64,000 nt of DNA from Gentiana macrophylla. Its lineage: Eukaryota; Streptophyta; Magnoliopsida; Gentianales; Gentianaceae. Positions 1-12,446 of the stretch are shown here, piece by piece. The notes beneath the pieces are model-generated. The model did not search any database, had not been told where the DNA came from, and was given only the letters and a program-made list of their open reading frames with translations. Both the position numbers and the translations under genes were made by a program. The stretch is from contig CM047806.1 in the NCBI GenBank assembly GCA_026214975.1, positions 51,291,947 to 51,355,946 of the forward strand, written 5' to 3'. The stretch's first letter is position 1, and each line of letters opens with the position of its first letter.

Positions 1-1
1 C

Positions 2-1313
2 ATATGAGAACTTTGTGCAGTCCTTTATTGTTGGGAAGGACTCAGTGTCATTGGAGGATTTGAGATCATCACTCCATTCTCGAGAGCTACGCCATAAGTC
101 ATCTGGTTCTGGGATGGACAGTCAGTCTGTGTGGAATCAACAGGGGGCCAGGAAATTCTTTTATTTTTTTGAGAAAGGCCAGGAATTCTGGAAAGAAGAA
201 ATCCAAGAGAACTTTCAAGGGACCTAAATCTAAGGATGTTTTTAATTACTGCAAGGAGCAGGGACATTGGAAAAATGAATGTCCAAAAAGGAAGAAGCAG
301 CAGGGTGCCTCGCAGGGTGCCCCGCAGGGTACTGTTGTTTTGGCAGAACAAAACACCAACTCTGAAGAAGATCTGGCCTTATCAGTTTCAGAGTCAGTAG
401 GGCACAAAGATGTGTGGATTCTGGACACTGGGGCATCTTATCATGTGTGTCCAAACAAGGAGTGGTTTTCAACTTATCCGCAAGTGGATGGAGGCCATAT
501 TGCAATGGCTAGCTAACAAAGAAGGTCTACAAACTAGTTGGGATTGGATATGTTCAATGAGGACACATGATGGTAAATTCACACACTGAATGCGGTTAGG
601 CATGTTCCACAAATGACCAAGAATTTGATATCACTTAGTCTACTAGACAGCAAAGGGTTAATGTTCAGGGATGAAGGTGGAGTGGTGAATGTATTTAAGG
701 GTTCAGTTGTGATTCTGAAGGATATCAGGCAGGGGACATTGTACATACTACAAGGGTCTACAGTATCAGGTTCTGCATTGTAGCATCATCAGAAGTTCAC
801 CAATCACATCTGACTAAGCTGTGGCATATGAGATTGGGCCATATGGGTGAAATAATGATGCAAATTATGTCTAAGATCTACTTGGGGGGCATAAGGTCAA
901 GGAGTTGGAATTTTGTGAACACTGTGCGTTTGGGAAGCTACATAAGACCATGTTCCCAAAAGCAATTCACATCATAAAAGGGACACTTGATTATGTCCAT
1001 TCTGATTGTTGGGGACCTTCAAGGGTGGATTCACTGGGTGGTCACAGGTATTTTGTGTCTTTTATAAATGATTATTCAAGTATGGTTTGGGTAGTCATGA
1101 TGAAGCACAAGAGTGAAGCATTCAAGCACTTCAAGCAGTGGAAGGCTTTGGTTGAGAATCAGACAGGGAGGAAGATCAAGAGACTTAGAACTGATAATGG
1201 ACTGGAATTCTGTTGGTCGGAGATTGATGAATTTTGCAAGAATGAAGGCATTTCTAGGCACCATACTGTCAGAGATACTCCACAACAGAATAGTGTTGCA
1301 GAAAGAATGAATC
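2..1313 (+). pseudogene. Copia element A gag-protease-integrase part (broken)
   Basis: The 5' half of a copia polyprotein. Gag residues are read from the window edge, then the frame shifts near 165. A zinc knuckle follows at about 247-290 (YCKEQGHWKNECP), where the first cysteine of the usual CX2CX4HX4C is phenylalanine. The protease motif WILDTGASYH is at 415-444. The integrase core (905-1313) keeps its acidic triad: D in HSDCWGP, D in RTDNGLEF and E in VAERM. Several frameshifts and a stop after the protease break the frame. Element B interrupts the reading frame at 1313. Not expected to make protein. Confidence 0.85.
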
Positions 1314-1606
1314 TGTTGAAATATTTAACATGTCCTCTTTAGTCTTTTATTATTTTATTATTATCTATTATATTATTTATGTAACTAACACACGGTTTCC
1401 ACCTTTTGTGTGCTGAGCTGTATGTTAGGATAAGATTATTTAAATAATAGTTTGTTAGGAGGTTGTTCTGTTATTATGAGATTAGATAGGAGGTGTGCTT
1501 CTATCAAACTCCAATTGTCCTGTGTATTTAAAGAGATATTAGCTCACTGCTAATCTCAGATTAATATAATAAAAACTAGTATGTTTCCCTTCATATAAAT
1601 TCTACA
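1314..1606 (+). repeat. 5' LTR of copia B
   Basis: 293 bp, TG...CA ends, near-identical to 12149-12441. It contains the copia promoter and is expected to drive transcription of B. The stretch GTGTATTTAAAGAGA near 1525 is a candidate TATA region. The preceding five bases GAATC are one copy of the target duplication. Confidence 0.96.
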
Positions 1607-1624
1607 TGGTATCGGAGCCGTGAT
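1607..1624 (+). promoter_or_regulatory. Primer binding site of copia B (tRNA-iMet type)
   Basis: TGGTATCGGAGCC directly follows the 5' LTR with no spacer. This is one base from TGGTATCAGAGCC, the usual plant copia site complementary to the 3' end of initiator methionine tRNA. It would prime minus-strand cDNA synthesis. Confidence 0.9.
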
Positions 1625-1641
1625 CCACATCGCTTCCGCCA

Positions 1642-3941
1642 ATGGATTACAAAGCGATCATGATGGGAGAGAGAGACCACCTCCTCCGTAGTTGTATCCG
1701 TGGAACTGGTGCAATGTGACGGCCGGGAATGATGAGAATTCCAACCATAACTCATCTTCCTCGCGCCGACTTCCCGCAGATTGAATGGGAAGAATTACTT
1801 AGAATGGTCCCAAACCATTCAACTGGCGCAAATGATGGAAAGGGCAAGCTTGGTACCTAATCGGGAAAGCAAAGCTCTTGTAGAGATCGACCTAAACACG
1901 ATAAATGGAGGTCTGAAAATTGTTGGTTAAGGCATGGCTAATCAATGCCATGGAGCCCAACATAGCTAGACCTCACATGTTCCTTTCAACAAAGAAAGGA
2001 CATGTGGGAGGCCATCAAGGATATGTACTCGATGTGGGCAATTCATCCCAAATTTATGAACTAAAACCGAATTTGGAAACTCAAGCAAGAAGGCGGGGAG
2101 GTAAATCGACTTCTATAATGAAGTAGTGTCATTATGGCAAAGAATGGATCTATGTTACAGTTGAAACACAGGAATGCCTCGCCGATAGTTCAAAATTCCA
2201 AAAAAAGGAGGAAAGTGAGAGAGTATATTCCTTCCTGGCTGGACTGGAGATAGAGTTAGATGAAGTCCGAGGCAGGATTTTGGGGAGAAACCCTCTACCA
2301 CCTCTCAGAGAGGTTTTCTCAGAAGTTAGAAGGGAAGAGGCACGAAGGAAGGTGATGGGAAAGCATGGAACAAAGAGGAGAGGAAGGATCTCAGATTAGC
2401 AACAACTAAAGTTGAAGGGAAACAAGCTAGCAAAACTAAACCTAAATGTGAGCACTGCAAGAAACTGGGGCATACAAAAGATTCCTACTGGGGGATTCAT
2501 GGAAAACCAGAAGCATGGAAGAATAAAGGAGCAGGAGGTCAAGGAAGGGCCAACCAGGCATCATTGGACTCTGGAACAGCACCATTCACTCAAGAACAAT
2601 TAGAGCACTTGAGACAACTCCTAAACCTCCAAAACCCTACTATACCAACTCCAAAATGCTCTTTTATGGATTCAGGTAACATAGCTTTCCTTAGCTCCAA
2701 ACAGGTAGTCACTTGGGTCATAGACTCAGGAGCCACTGATCACATGACTAGCTTCTCTGAAATATTCACAACTTACATCCCTCTTGCTGGAAATCAGAAA
2801 ATTAAACTAGCTGGTGGGTCCTTCACCTATATTGCTGGGAAAGGATCCATCCCCATTACCCCTTATATAACCTTAAAAGATGTGTTACATGTGCCAAAAC
2901 TTGCCTGTAATTTATTATCAGTAAAGAAACTCACCTTGGACAAAAACTGCCGTGTTATTTTTTCTAAGGATGACTGTGTTTTTCAGGATAAGGACAGGAA
3001 GATGATGATTGGCAAATCTAGAAGTGTTGGAGGCCTCTACTTGTTGGAGCAAGAACTCAATCTAGATAGTTTTCCTAAAAGTGAAATTCAATGTAATTCT
3101 GTTTCTAGTGTGAGTTGTAATAAAATTCTTCCATGTGGCATGCCGCACTTGGACACCCTACCTGTCTCATACATGAAAAAATTGTTCCCTACATCGCTTA
3201 TCAATGTAAATGTTTCTGCTTTGCCTTCGTGAAACTTGTGAATTAGCTAAACACACAAGAATCCCCTACCCCCCACAGCCATATAAACCATCAACTCCTT
3301 TTTCTATGATATATAGTGACATATGGGGCCCTTCTAGAGTCAAGACCTTAAAGAAAAAAAGGTGGTTTATCTCCTTCATAGATGATCACACAAGGACTAG
3401 TTGGATCTATTTATTGAAGGAAAAATCGAGAGGTCGAAAGAGTGTTCAAAATTTTTATCGCTTTGTGCAAAATCAATTTCAGAATAAAATTAAGGTCTTT
3501 AGGAGTGACAATGGTACAGAATACTTCAACTCTATTCTGGGATCATTTTTTGAGGAACAGGGCATAGCTCATCAGAGCTCTTGTGTAGGAACACCCCAGC
3601 AAAATGGCATTGCTGAGAGGAAAAACAGACATCTATTGGATGTAGCAAGAGCACTGATGATTAATGCCCAATGTCCTAAGTACTTGTGGGGGGAGGCCAT
3701 TTTAACAGCCACTTACCTTATAAACAGGATGCCATCAAGGGTCCTAGGTTTTCAAACTCCTTTGAGTAAGTTTAAAAGTGTTTTTAAAAGTGATAGGTTG
3801 TTCTGTGATTTGCCTTTAAAAGTTTTTGGGTGTGTAGGATTTGTACACCATAACACTGGAAACAAGCTAGACCCTAGGGCCAGAAAATGTGCTTTCATGG
3901 GGTATTCTTCTAGTCAGAAGGGGTACAAGTTTTTTGATCCT
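1642..3941 (+). pseudogene. Copia B gag-protease-integrase part (broken)
   Basis: The first gag codon is probably the ATG at 1642. Gag is broken by several frameshifts up to 2560. A knuckle near 2446-2490 keeps C, C and H, but the last cysteine reads tyrosine (a TGC to TAC change would explain it). From 2564 the frame is open: protease motif VIDSGATDH near 2716, then gag-pre-integrase. After one frameshift near 3220 comes a well-kept integrase (3230-3941) with D in YSDIWGP, D in RSDNGTEY and E in GIAERKNRH. The frame then enters the integrase C-terminal segment (KLDPRARKCAFMGYSSSQKG) and is cut by element C at 3941. It continues in frame after 10005. Confidence 0.88.
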
Positions 3942-5515
3942 TGTTGGGGAGATTTTGCATCATTAAAACAAAAGAAAATTTATAAAACCTATACTACCAT
4001 GCAAAACTACCTCCTAACCGGCCGAATACCGGGTAGTTGCTAGTAAAGTTGGATAAGTACGGGTATCGATCCTCAGGGAATTGGGTCATCGAATCTAACT
4101 TATTAATTCTTCTTTATTAACCTAAACCTAAACTAAAACGGAAAAGTAAATCGACAGAGGATTGTTAATCCAAAGCCGTGAAGGATAATTGCGATCAACA
4201 TAAAATAAATCTAAACTACAACAATAAATCTATCTAACGAACATGATAATGATCAAGCGATCAAACATGGAACGAACCATAATCCACCATCCCATGAACC
4301 CTTAATTTCTTCCTAGATTATCTTATAGTGATTTAATTCAAGTTGTGGTTTCACCTATCAAACGTATGAATTCCTACTTTCGTAGATGAATTCGCCTATC
4401 AATCTCTATCTTTCGATTTACGGAGATTAACGCATCATAAAATAAACCAAGGTGCCGATTTTCTAGATCTAACAACCTAGACATTCAACCTATCAACTTT
4501 CGCTTGATATAGATCAAAACGCCTATTCTTTCCTATGGTGATCTCGCGTTTACACCGACTTTCGCCCCACGGTAAACATCAATAACAACATCTTTCGATA
4601 TAAATTGCATTAACAAATAAACGCATGGAAAGAAACGAACTTTAATTAAAAAGACTTACAAAACATCCATAGAAAGAAAATAAAAGTCGATGCAAACAGT
4701 CTCCCATGGCTGCTCCATGTTTCAAAGTTTCAAAAGATCATCATGGTCGGACAAAAGGAATGAAAGAAACGAAAAATAAAACCTAATCTAACCCCGATCA
4801 CCCGAGCACAAGGCTCGGGTGATCGCCCTAAAATCGCTGCAGTGGCCGCCTTTGTCACAAAAAGTCGGCTGAAAATAATGTTATGTTTAGGGTTCAATTC
4901 GCTGCTGTATTTATAGAATTTTCAGGTCGGTTGCTACAAGAAAAACGCTGGACGCCCGCTTGAAGATCCGGACGCCCGTCCGCTATTTTCAGCAACAGCA
5001 TCCAAACTTGTAACGCTCATATCTCGGGCCTCGTAAGTCGGAATGGAGTGATTCAAACTCCTGTAGAATCCTCTCTTCAATACCTACAACTCTTATCTTG
5101 AGGTCGAGAGTCAAATCAGTTTATATCATATCAAGAACTGCGTCGGAAGGTCGTCACTACCCGGAATCCTGATTTTCCGACATTTATCTTGATTGATTTC
5201 TTTCCTTATATCTTTCAATCTTCCATAACTTTGATTGATCCTTTCCAAGCACGAATTTGGCTCTCTAAAATCCTCTCTTCCATCATCAATGAGTATCTAC
5301 AACAATAGGAAAACATACCAAAGCGTAACGTATTTCCAAAATAACATAAAATCATCATTTAAGCACATAATTAAGTTACGCTTTGCAATTAACCTCTTAA
5401 AAACATCATTTACTAAATATTTCGATATAAAGCCCTACTTCTATGAAAATAATACATATACGGGGAAATTGATATAAAATATATCTATAAAAATCATACA
5501 ATTTGACCCCGAACA
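3942..5515 (-). repeat. LTR of element C (3' LTR in element orientation)
   Basis: 1574 bp, aligned end to end by eye with 8426-10005. Immediately inside it (5516-5530) the minus strand reads a purine-rich tract AAGTGTGGGGGTGT, the plus-strand primer expected just upstream of a 3' LTR. Differences from the other LTR cluster near CAG/CTG triplets. A short ORF at 5235-5477 inside it shows no recognisable domain. Confidence 0.94.
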
Positions 5516-6064
5516 ACACCCCCACACTTAAACTTTTGCTCGTCCCAAGCAAAACAAAACAACAACAAACTTTCAAAACCCACATAACCCGACACGAGAT
5601 GTAGTCATGCTCACGTTAAGCTAGTGTTTAGCAAATCAAACTCACTCGGTGATTGTGTGTGCAAAACTCCTGAAATTTCCACCGATCCACTCTTGAAGTA
5701 TTAACTCAAGCACTAACAAATCATCCGGTTAAATAAACGAAGGTTTCATCTCGCCTACAAAGACTTACCCTACAAAACTAATTACCAAGAACACCGTAAC
5801 CAACTCACATTTAAAATCCTTTACTTGGTGCCAAGAAAATACTTTTCAGATCTCTACTGGGTTTAGATCAATTTGACTTAGAGTTCCAAAAAGCAAAAAT
5901 TTTGGTTTTCTATCGTTGCGTCTCAAAAGTATAACACTCTCCCCTATTTTAGAAGCAGTCACCCCGAGATCACTCAAACCCATACTCGTCCAAGGTAAAC
6001 CACTCTCCCAATTGGGGCAAAGATCCAAATGGACTCGAGGTGATAGTCACAAACAAACTCAATT

Positions 6065-6067
<3 letters not shown>

Positions 6068-6118
<51 letters not shown>
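6068..6118. repeat. (TA)n microsatellite
   Basis: About 25 uninterrupted TA units inside the internal region of element C. Confidence 0.97.
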
Positions 6119-6122
<4 letters not shown>

Positions 6123-7879
6123 TTATATTTAATCCCAAACTCTTTGGAAACTCCTAGTCAGATATTATTTCTAACACATTCAAGACTTTTAAGGTTCTCA
6201 AGAACACTAAGGTACTTAGATTCTAACTGTGAGTATAGTACGAATTCTTAACTTTCATCAATGCTAAGTAAGTGTTATCTCAGACGAGAATCGGCTATCC
6301 TTTAACTAACCGGAGACTATTTAAATTTTGGTTCTTCATCTAACAGTTCGTATCTTGAAGTTCAAGTGAGTATCGATCTACCAAACCTATTCTTAGAACA
6401 TGGTACGACTCATCGATAACAACTAAAGGTGTCAAATTACAAAACTAGCATGCCATTGAAGTTACCCGACAAAACAAAAATTGAAAATTTCAAAAATTTA
6501 GCTTTGAAAAATTTAGCCCTTTAGCATAGAATTATAATGTATTAAGCAAATGATAGATACACATAACCAACTATCCCCTCCCCACACTTAAATTACAACA
6601 TGTCCGCATGTTGTGCGTAAATAAAAGAAAGAAAGAACTTAGCTAATTGTCGCTCAAAAATGGCAAATCCGAAGTGATCAAGCTCCGTAAATGCTTGATG
6701 AAAGCGATGAGATCGTGGACCATCCACCGGAAAACGGATATCATCTGAAACTCACAATTGCTATCGCAAAGATCCTGCACACTTGACAAACAAGGAAATA
6801 TCTCGGGGACAAGGGGGAATAGAACACACAGAGCCCAAAATAGAATCGCTTGATGGAAAAATCAAACAGGAAAGTACAGAACATCTAAGCGCCTAAATAC
6901 GGAAGTTTGATATAAGCACAAAAAGAAATAATAGCTCGGATGGAAAGATCAACACTTAAACTCGGGACATCTAAGAATAAAGCCACAGAAGCTTATAATA
7001 CAAATAAGGCCCAACATGTGCATACAGAAATAATGATACATGGAACATTACAAAGTAGTAGGGCTAGGTGCACTATATGAAAATATATTACAATGCAATC
7101 TACATGAAATGCAACTAAAAAGATGCTGACAGGCTCAGGCTGAGCAAGTTGGGACGACAACTCTACAGTGACTACGGCCCGTGCAAGGGTAATCGGAAAA
7201 AAAAGAGGTAGTATTACGAAACCGACGCTAACTACACTCAAGAAAAATAAAAGAAAAATAGAAAAACAATGCAACTAGATGATATGCAACTAAATGATAT
7301 GCATCTATATGATATGCAAAAATAAAAGAAAATAAAAGAAAGAAAACTAGCCCACTCATTTGCAACATGACATATATAATAAACGTCTACCAAATAATGA
7401 CAAAGTTACGATAAAAGACGCTTCGTTCATTACATGCAATGTAGACGCGCTTAAGACTCATCAAAGGTGATAGCATTATGGAAACCAACAATTAGCTATA
7501 CTAAATGATATAACTCATAAAGACCGAATGGTAGCATTACGAAAACCGACGAAGAGCTACCCATATGAGTTACAAAAATAACAAGGAAGCACCTAAGTCT
7601 CAAAGCTCACAAGATTCATCACAACGATATGTAGCATACGGAAACCGACATTAGCTACTAAACAACAATAAGAACAGTTATAGCAAACGAGAACCGACAG
7701 TAACTATAACTTGCATAGATGAATCAAGTATATAAAAATAAATCAATTATTTAACACGGATTCGTAGATGGAAAGATATAAATATGCAAGTTCAGATCAT
7801 CTACGTAAAAACAATTAGTCACAGAAGCTCAAATTAAAGTATCCATATCAAATAAAGCATTAAAAATCAAGTTAAGAGA

Positions 7880-8095
7880 AATTCTGGAACCTGGACGTGC
7901 GTTCAACAAAGCAGACGGGCGTTCACCTGGATTTTTAGCCCTGGACGGGCGTTCAATGGGCTGAACGCCGCCTGCCTCGTAAAAAGCGAACAGAGTTGAG
8001 CAAAAGCGACGGACGGGCGCTTCACTAGTCGGGACGCCCGCTTACTGCATGTTATGGAGTGGACGGGCGTTCACTTACTTGGACGCCGTCCAAAC
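7880..8095 (-). repeat. GACGGGCGTTC hairpin cluster in leader of element C
   Basis: Four pairs of short GC-rich arms in AT-rich surroundings, for example GGACGGGCGTTCA near 7944 with TGAACGCC just after it, and GACGGGCGTTCAC with GGACGCCGTCC at 8050-8092. In element orientation they lie 300-540 bases after the primer site, the same place as the array at 45700-46740 in the related element. Function unknown. An RNA structural role is an inference. Confidence 0.7.
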
Positions 8096-8403
8096 AAACG
8101 AATTTGCAAATGTAAACGCAGAAAGACACGAAACCCTAAATCTTATAAACACAACATAGAGCACGATAACAACCACAGATATAAATTTTAGCACAGGGGT
8201 TAGACTAGTAACAACTAAACACAAACTTCACGTAAAACAGATTGAGTAAAAAACTTTTGCACATTCTTAACCCTACGGTCATCGAAACACGGCAAAATAA
8301 AAAAACCTCAATTTATTCAACGCTACTTTTATTGAAAAACAAAAACAAAAAACACGTAACAAAATAGAAAAATTAATTCAATTAGATTCAACAAAACACC
8401 GAT

Positions 8404-8421
8404 TCCCCGGCAACGGCGCCA
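8404..8421 (-). promoter_or_regulatory. Primer binding site of element C (tRNA-Asp)
   Basis: The plus strand reads TCCCCGGCAACGGCGCCA, the 3' end of plant tRNA-Asp(GUC) with CCA. The minus strand is therefore complementary to that tRNA. It lies four bases inside the LTR at 8426, which fixes the element's orientation as minus. Confidence 0.93.
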
Positions 8422-8425
8422 CTTT

Positions 8426-10005
8426 TGTTGGGGAGATTTTGCATCATTAAAACAAAAGAAAATTTATAAAACCTATACTACCATGCAAAACTACCTCCTA
8501 ACCGGCCGAATACCGGGTAGTTGCTAGTAAAGTTGGATAAGTACGGGTATCGATCCTCAGGGAATTGGGCTGTCGAATCTAACTTATTAATTCTTCTTTA
8601 TTAACCTAAACCTAAACTAAAACGGAAAAGTAAACTGGACAGAGGATTGTTAATCCAAAGCCAGGAAGGATAATTGCGATCAACATAAAATAAATCTAAA
8701 CTACAACAATAAATCTATCTAATGAACATGATAATGATCAAGCGATCAAACATGGAACGAACCATAATCCACCATCCCGCAACCCTTAATTTCTTCCTAG
8801 ATTATCTTATAGTGATTTAATTCAAGTTGTGGTTTCACCTATCAAACGTATGAATTCCTACTTTAGTAGATGAATTCGCCTATCAATCTCTATCTTTCGA
8901 TTTACGGAGATTAACGATCATAAAATAAACCAAGGTGCAAGATTTTCTAGATCTAACAACCTAGACATTCAACCTATCAACTTTCGTTTGATATAGATCA
9001 AAACGTCTATTCTTTCCTATGGTGATCTCGCGTTTACACCGACTTTCGTCCTACGGTAAACATCAATAACAACATCTTTCGATATAAATTGCATTAACAA
9101 ATAAACGCATGGAAAGAAACGAACTTTAATTAAAAAGACTTACAAAACATCCATAGAAAGAAAATAAAAGTCTGCTGCAAATAGCCTCTCCATGGCTGCT
9201 CCATGTTTCAAAGTTTCAAAAGATCATCATGGTCGGACAAAAGGAATGAAAGAAACGAAAAATAAAACCTAATCTAACCCCGATCACCCGAGCACAAGGC
9301 TCGGGTGATCGGCCCTGAAAACTGCTCAGAGTGGCCGCCCTTTGCTGTCAAAAGTCGGCTGAAAATAATGTTATGTTTAGGGTTCAATTCGCTGCTGTAT
9401 TTATAGAATTTTCAGGTCGGTTGCTACAGTAAAAACGCTGGACGCCCGTTTGAAGATCCGGACGCCCGTCCGCTATTTTCAGCAACAGCATCCAAACTTG
9501 TAACGCTCATATCTCGGGCCTCGTAAGTCGGAATGGAGTGATTCAAACTCCTGTAGAATCCTCTCTTCAATCCCTACAACTCTTATCTTGAGGTAGAGAG
9601 TCAAATCAGTATATATCATATCAAGAACTGCGTCGGAAAGTCGTCACTACCCGGAATCCTGATTTTCCGACATTTATCTTGATTGATTTCTTTCCTTATA
9701 TCTTTCAATCTTCCCTAACTTTGATTGATCCTTTCCAAGCACGAATTTGGCTCTCTAAAATCCTCTCTTCCATCATCAATGAGTATCTACAACAATAGGA
9801 AAACATACCAAAGCGTAACGTATTTCCAAAATAACATAAAATCATCATTTAAGCACATAATTCGTTACGTTTTGCAATTAACCTCTTAAAAACATCATTT
9901 ACTAAATATTTCGATATAAAGCCCTACTTCTATGAAAATAATACATATACGGGGGAAATTGATATAAAATATATCTATAAAAATCATACAATTTGACCCT
10001 GAACA
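8426..10005 (-). repeat. LTR of element C (5' LTR in element orientation)
   Basis: 1580 bp, the partner of 3942-5515. It is followed by the second copy of the target duplication (ATCCT at 10006-10010). It starts TGTTGGGGAGA on the plus strand and ends GACCCTGAACA. Confidence 0.94.
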
Positions 10006-12141
10006 ATCCTTCAGAACAGAAACTATATGTCACTATGGATGCCACCTTTCATAAGCATCTGTCCTTTTTTAAATCTGAAAAACAGAACAAACCTGTCAAC
10101 ACTGCACCAGAAATGGTATTAATACATGACGCTCTGTCTCAAAACCCTTTAGATCCACCAGACCACACTAGTATAGAGGAACAGCAAGGGAAGGAAAATG
10201 GTTCCACCAGTAATTCTGGTGACCACCCACCGTCCAACCCACAAAGAATCTTTACTGGGAAAGTCTATCAGAGAAGGGGGAAGCATCCAACAGTAGAGGC
10301 ACCAGATACTGCTAAGGAGTCAACAACATCTCTGCCCAATCCTCAAGGACAGGATCCAGGAAAGGGCATGGACAGTGAAGTTGTCTAGAGTGAGGAGTCT
10401 AACGCTGAACCCTCATCAGATGATGAGGACACAATACCAAAAAACAACCCTCAAGACAACCAACCTATTGCCTTAAGAAAGGCTCCCAGACAATGTGCCA
10501 CCTACAAAAAATCTAACTACCCCATGTCCAACTTCATATCCTATGATCATCTACCCTCAAAATACCAAGCATTCATTTCAAATACCCAAAATGACCAAAT
10601 ACCCAAATCCATTCAAGATGCTTTGAGAGTACCCGAGTGGAAAAATGTCGTTTGTAAGAAGATGCATGCACCGGGAAAAAATCGAGACTTGGGAGATGGT
10701 GGAATTACCTAGGACGGAGGACTGTAGGGTGTAAGTGGGTTTTTACTATAAAGTACAACTCTGATGGGTCCATACAAAGGCACAAGGCAAGACTAGTGGC
10801 CAAGGGGTTCTCTCAAACACATGGAGTTGATTTCACTGAGACTTTCTCCCCTGTGGCCAAATTAAATACCATCAGAATTATACTCTCTGTTGCTGTGAAT
10901 AATGATTGGCCTTTAAACCAATTGGATGTGAAAAATGCATTCCTTCATGGAAATCTCAAGGAAGAGATCTACATGGAGAAACCACCAGGGTTTGAAGAAC
11001 GGTTTAAAGGCAAGGTCTGCAGGTTAAAGAAATCTTTATATGGGCTAAAACAAAGCCCAAGGGCCTGGTTTGAGCGTTTTATGCAGGTGCTAAAAGGGCT
11101 GGGCTTCTCTCAAGGGCACTCTGATCACACATTATTTGTCAAACAATCTCATGAAGGAAAACTAACTGTCATTATAGTGTATGTTGATGATATTGTGTTA
11201 ACAGGTGATGATGTACATGAGGCGAAGAAAAGTGAAGCGACAGAATTCAGCCACTGAATTTGAGATTAAAGACCTGGGTTCCCTTAGATATTTTCTAGGA
11301 ATGGAGGTGGCCAGGTCAAAAGATGGGCTGGTTATGTCCCAGAGAAAGTATATTCTGGACCTGCTTGATGAAACAGGGATGACAGAAGCCAAACCTGCTA
11401 GTACACCAATGGAGGCCAACTTAAAGTTGGGGGAAAATAATGGTGAAGCCCCTGTGAGCAAAGAGAAATATCAGAGGTTGGTAGGAAGGCTAATCTACTT
11501 GGCACACACAAGGCCAGATATAGCCTATGCAATCGGGCTCAATCACCAAGATATATGACCGTCCAACTCAAAAACATATGGATGCTGCACATAGAATCTT
11601 GAAGTTCTTAAAGGGCAATCCAGGAAAGGGCCTCTTATTTCAAAAGTCTGATAGAAGAGGGGTAGATGTGTACACAGATGCAGATTGGGGAGTGTGTGTA
11701 AAGGACAGAAGATCTGTTACTGGATACTGTACTTTTGTTTGGGGCAACCTTGTAACTTGGAGGAGCAAAAAATAGAATGTGGTATCCAGAAGTAGCTCTG
11801 AGGCTGAACTAAGGGCTATGGCACAGGGAATCTGTGAACAAATGTGGATCAAGAAGGTGATGGCTGACCTACATGTCATATGTAACCTACCAATGAAACT
11901 GTTCTGTGACAATAAAGGGGCCATAGACATAGCAAATGAACCAGTCCAACATGACAGAACCAAGCATGTGGACATTGACAGACACTTTATAAAAGAGAAG
12001 GTCAAGAAGGTCTCATCTCAGATCCCATTCTTACCATCACGAAACAAACAAAGAGATGGTCTTACCAAGGCTTTGGGGAGGATGGATTTCCAAAAGTTCG
12101 TTGGCAAGTTGGGAATGAAGGATATTCATGCACCAACTTGA
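10006..12141 (+). pseudogene. Copia B reverse transcriptase-RNase H part (broken)
   Basis: This continues the polyprotein of copia B after element C. The variable linker is at 9993-10388. RT begins near 10600 and is well kept at 10796-11220, with [23 protein letters not shown] and the catalytic YVDD near 11180. A frameshift near 11215 is followed by KDLGSLRYFLGMEV. The RNase H part has VYTDADWG (near 11670) and, after a single TAG at 11773, [22 protein letters not shown] and HVDIDRHFI. The protein ends at the stop at 12139-12141, against the purine tract. Known family order and motifs; this copy cannot make an unbroken polyprotein as sequenced. Confidence 0.88.
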
Positions 12142-12148
12142 GGGGGGG
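12139..12148 (+). promoter_or_regulatory. Polypurine tract of copia B
   Basis: TGAGGGGGGG immediately precedes the 3' LTR (TG at 12149). This is the expected plus-strand primer. Confidence 0.9.
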
Positions 12149-12441
12149 TGTTGAAATATTTAACATGTCCTCTTTAGTCTTTTACTATTTTATTATTATC
12201 TATTATATTATTTATGTAACTAACACACGATTTCCACCTTTTGTGTGCTGAGTTGTATGTTAGGATAAGATTATTTAAATAATAGTTTGTTAGGAGGTTG
12301 TTATGTTATTATGAGATTAGATAGGAGGTGTGCTTCTATCAAACTCCAATTGTCCTGTGTATTTAAAGAGAGATTAGCTCACTGCTAATCTCAGATTAAT
12401 ATAATAAAAACTAGTATGTTTCCCTTCATATAAATTCTACA
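12149..12441 (+). repeat. 3' LTR of copia B
   Basis: 293 bp, differing from 1314-1606 at about five positions by eye. It ends TTCTACA and is followed by the second GAATC target duplication at 12442-12446. Confidence 0.96.
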
Positions 12442-12446
12442 GAATC

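Larger units (their letters stand above)
5516..8403 (-). other. Non-coding internal region of element C
   Basis: About 2.9 kb without a supported gene. It contains a (TA)n run at 6068-6118, several short repeats of the type 'tagca...gaaaaccgac...tagctac' between 7140 and 7700, and a cluster of GGACGGGCGTTC-type hairpins near the primer site (7880-8095). ORFs at 5916-6251 and 6993-7274 are low-complexity or have no homology I recognise. Confidence 0.75.
3942..10005 (-). mobile_element. Non-coding tRNA-Asp-primed LTR element C (LARD-like)
   Basis: LTR element on the minus strand, inserted in copia B with a 5-bp target duplication ATCCT (3937-3941 and 10006-10010). LTRs are 1574 bp (3942-5515) and 1580 bp (8426-10005). 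The internal 2.9 kb has no gag or pol similarity that I can recognise, so it is a large retrotransposon derivative that would need proteins from an autonomous partner. The tRNA-Asp primer site is more usual in Ty3/gypsy-type lineages, so a gypsy partner is the likeliest helper (inference). It is related to the element at 44016-50241 by primer site, purine tract and LTR motifs. Confidence 0.93.
1314..12441 (+). mobile_element. Full-length Ty1/copia retrotransposon B (nested in A)
   Basis: A complete LTR retrotransposon with both boundaries defined. It has 293-bp LTRs starting TGTTGAAATATT and ending TTCTACA, a primer binding site directly after the 5' LTR, a purine tract directly before the 3' LTR, and a 5-bp target duplication GAATC (1309-1313 and 12442-12446). 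The domain order protease, integrase, RT, RNase H identifies Ty1/copia. It carries element C inside its integrase tail (3942-10005). Without C it is about 5.1 kb, a normal copia length. By eye I count 5 differences between the LTRs, so the insertion is fairly young. Confidence 0.96.

Noticed and set aside
5916..6251. ORF in element C
   Set aside because: Runs through the (TA)n repeat, giving Tyr-Ile dipeptides; no domain.
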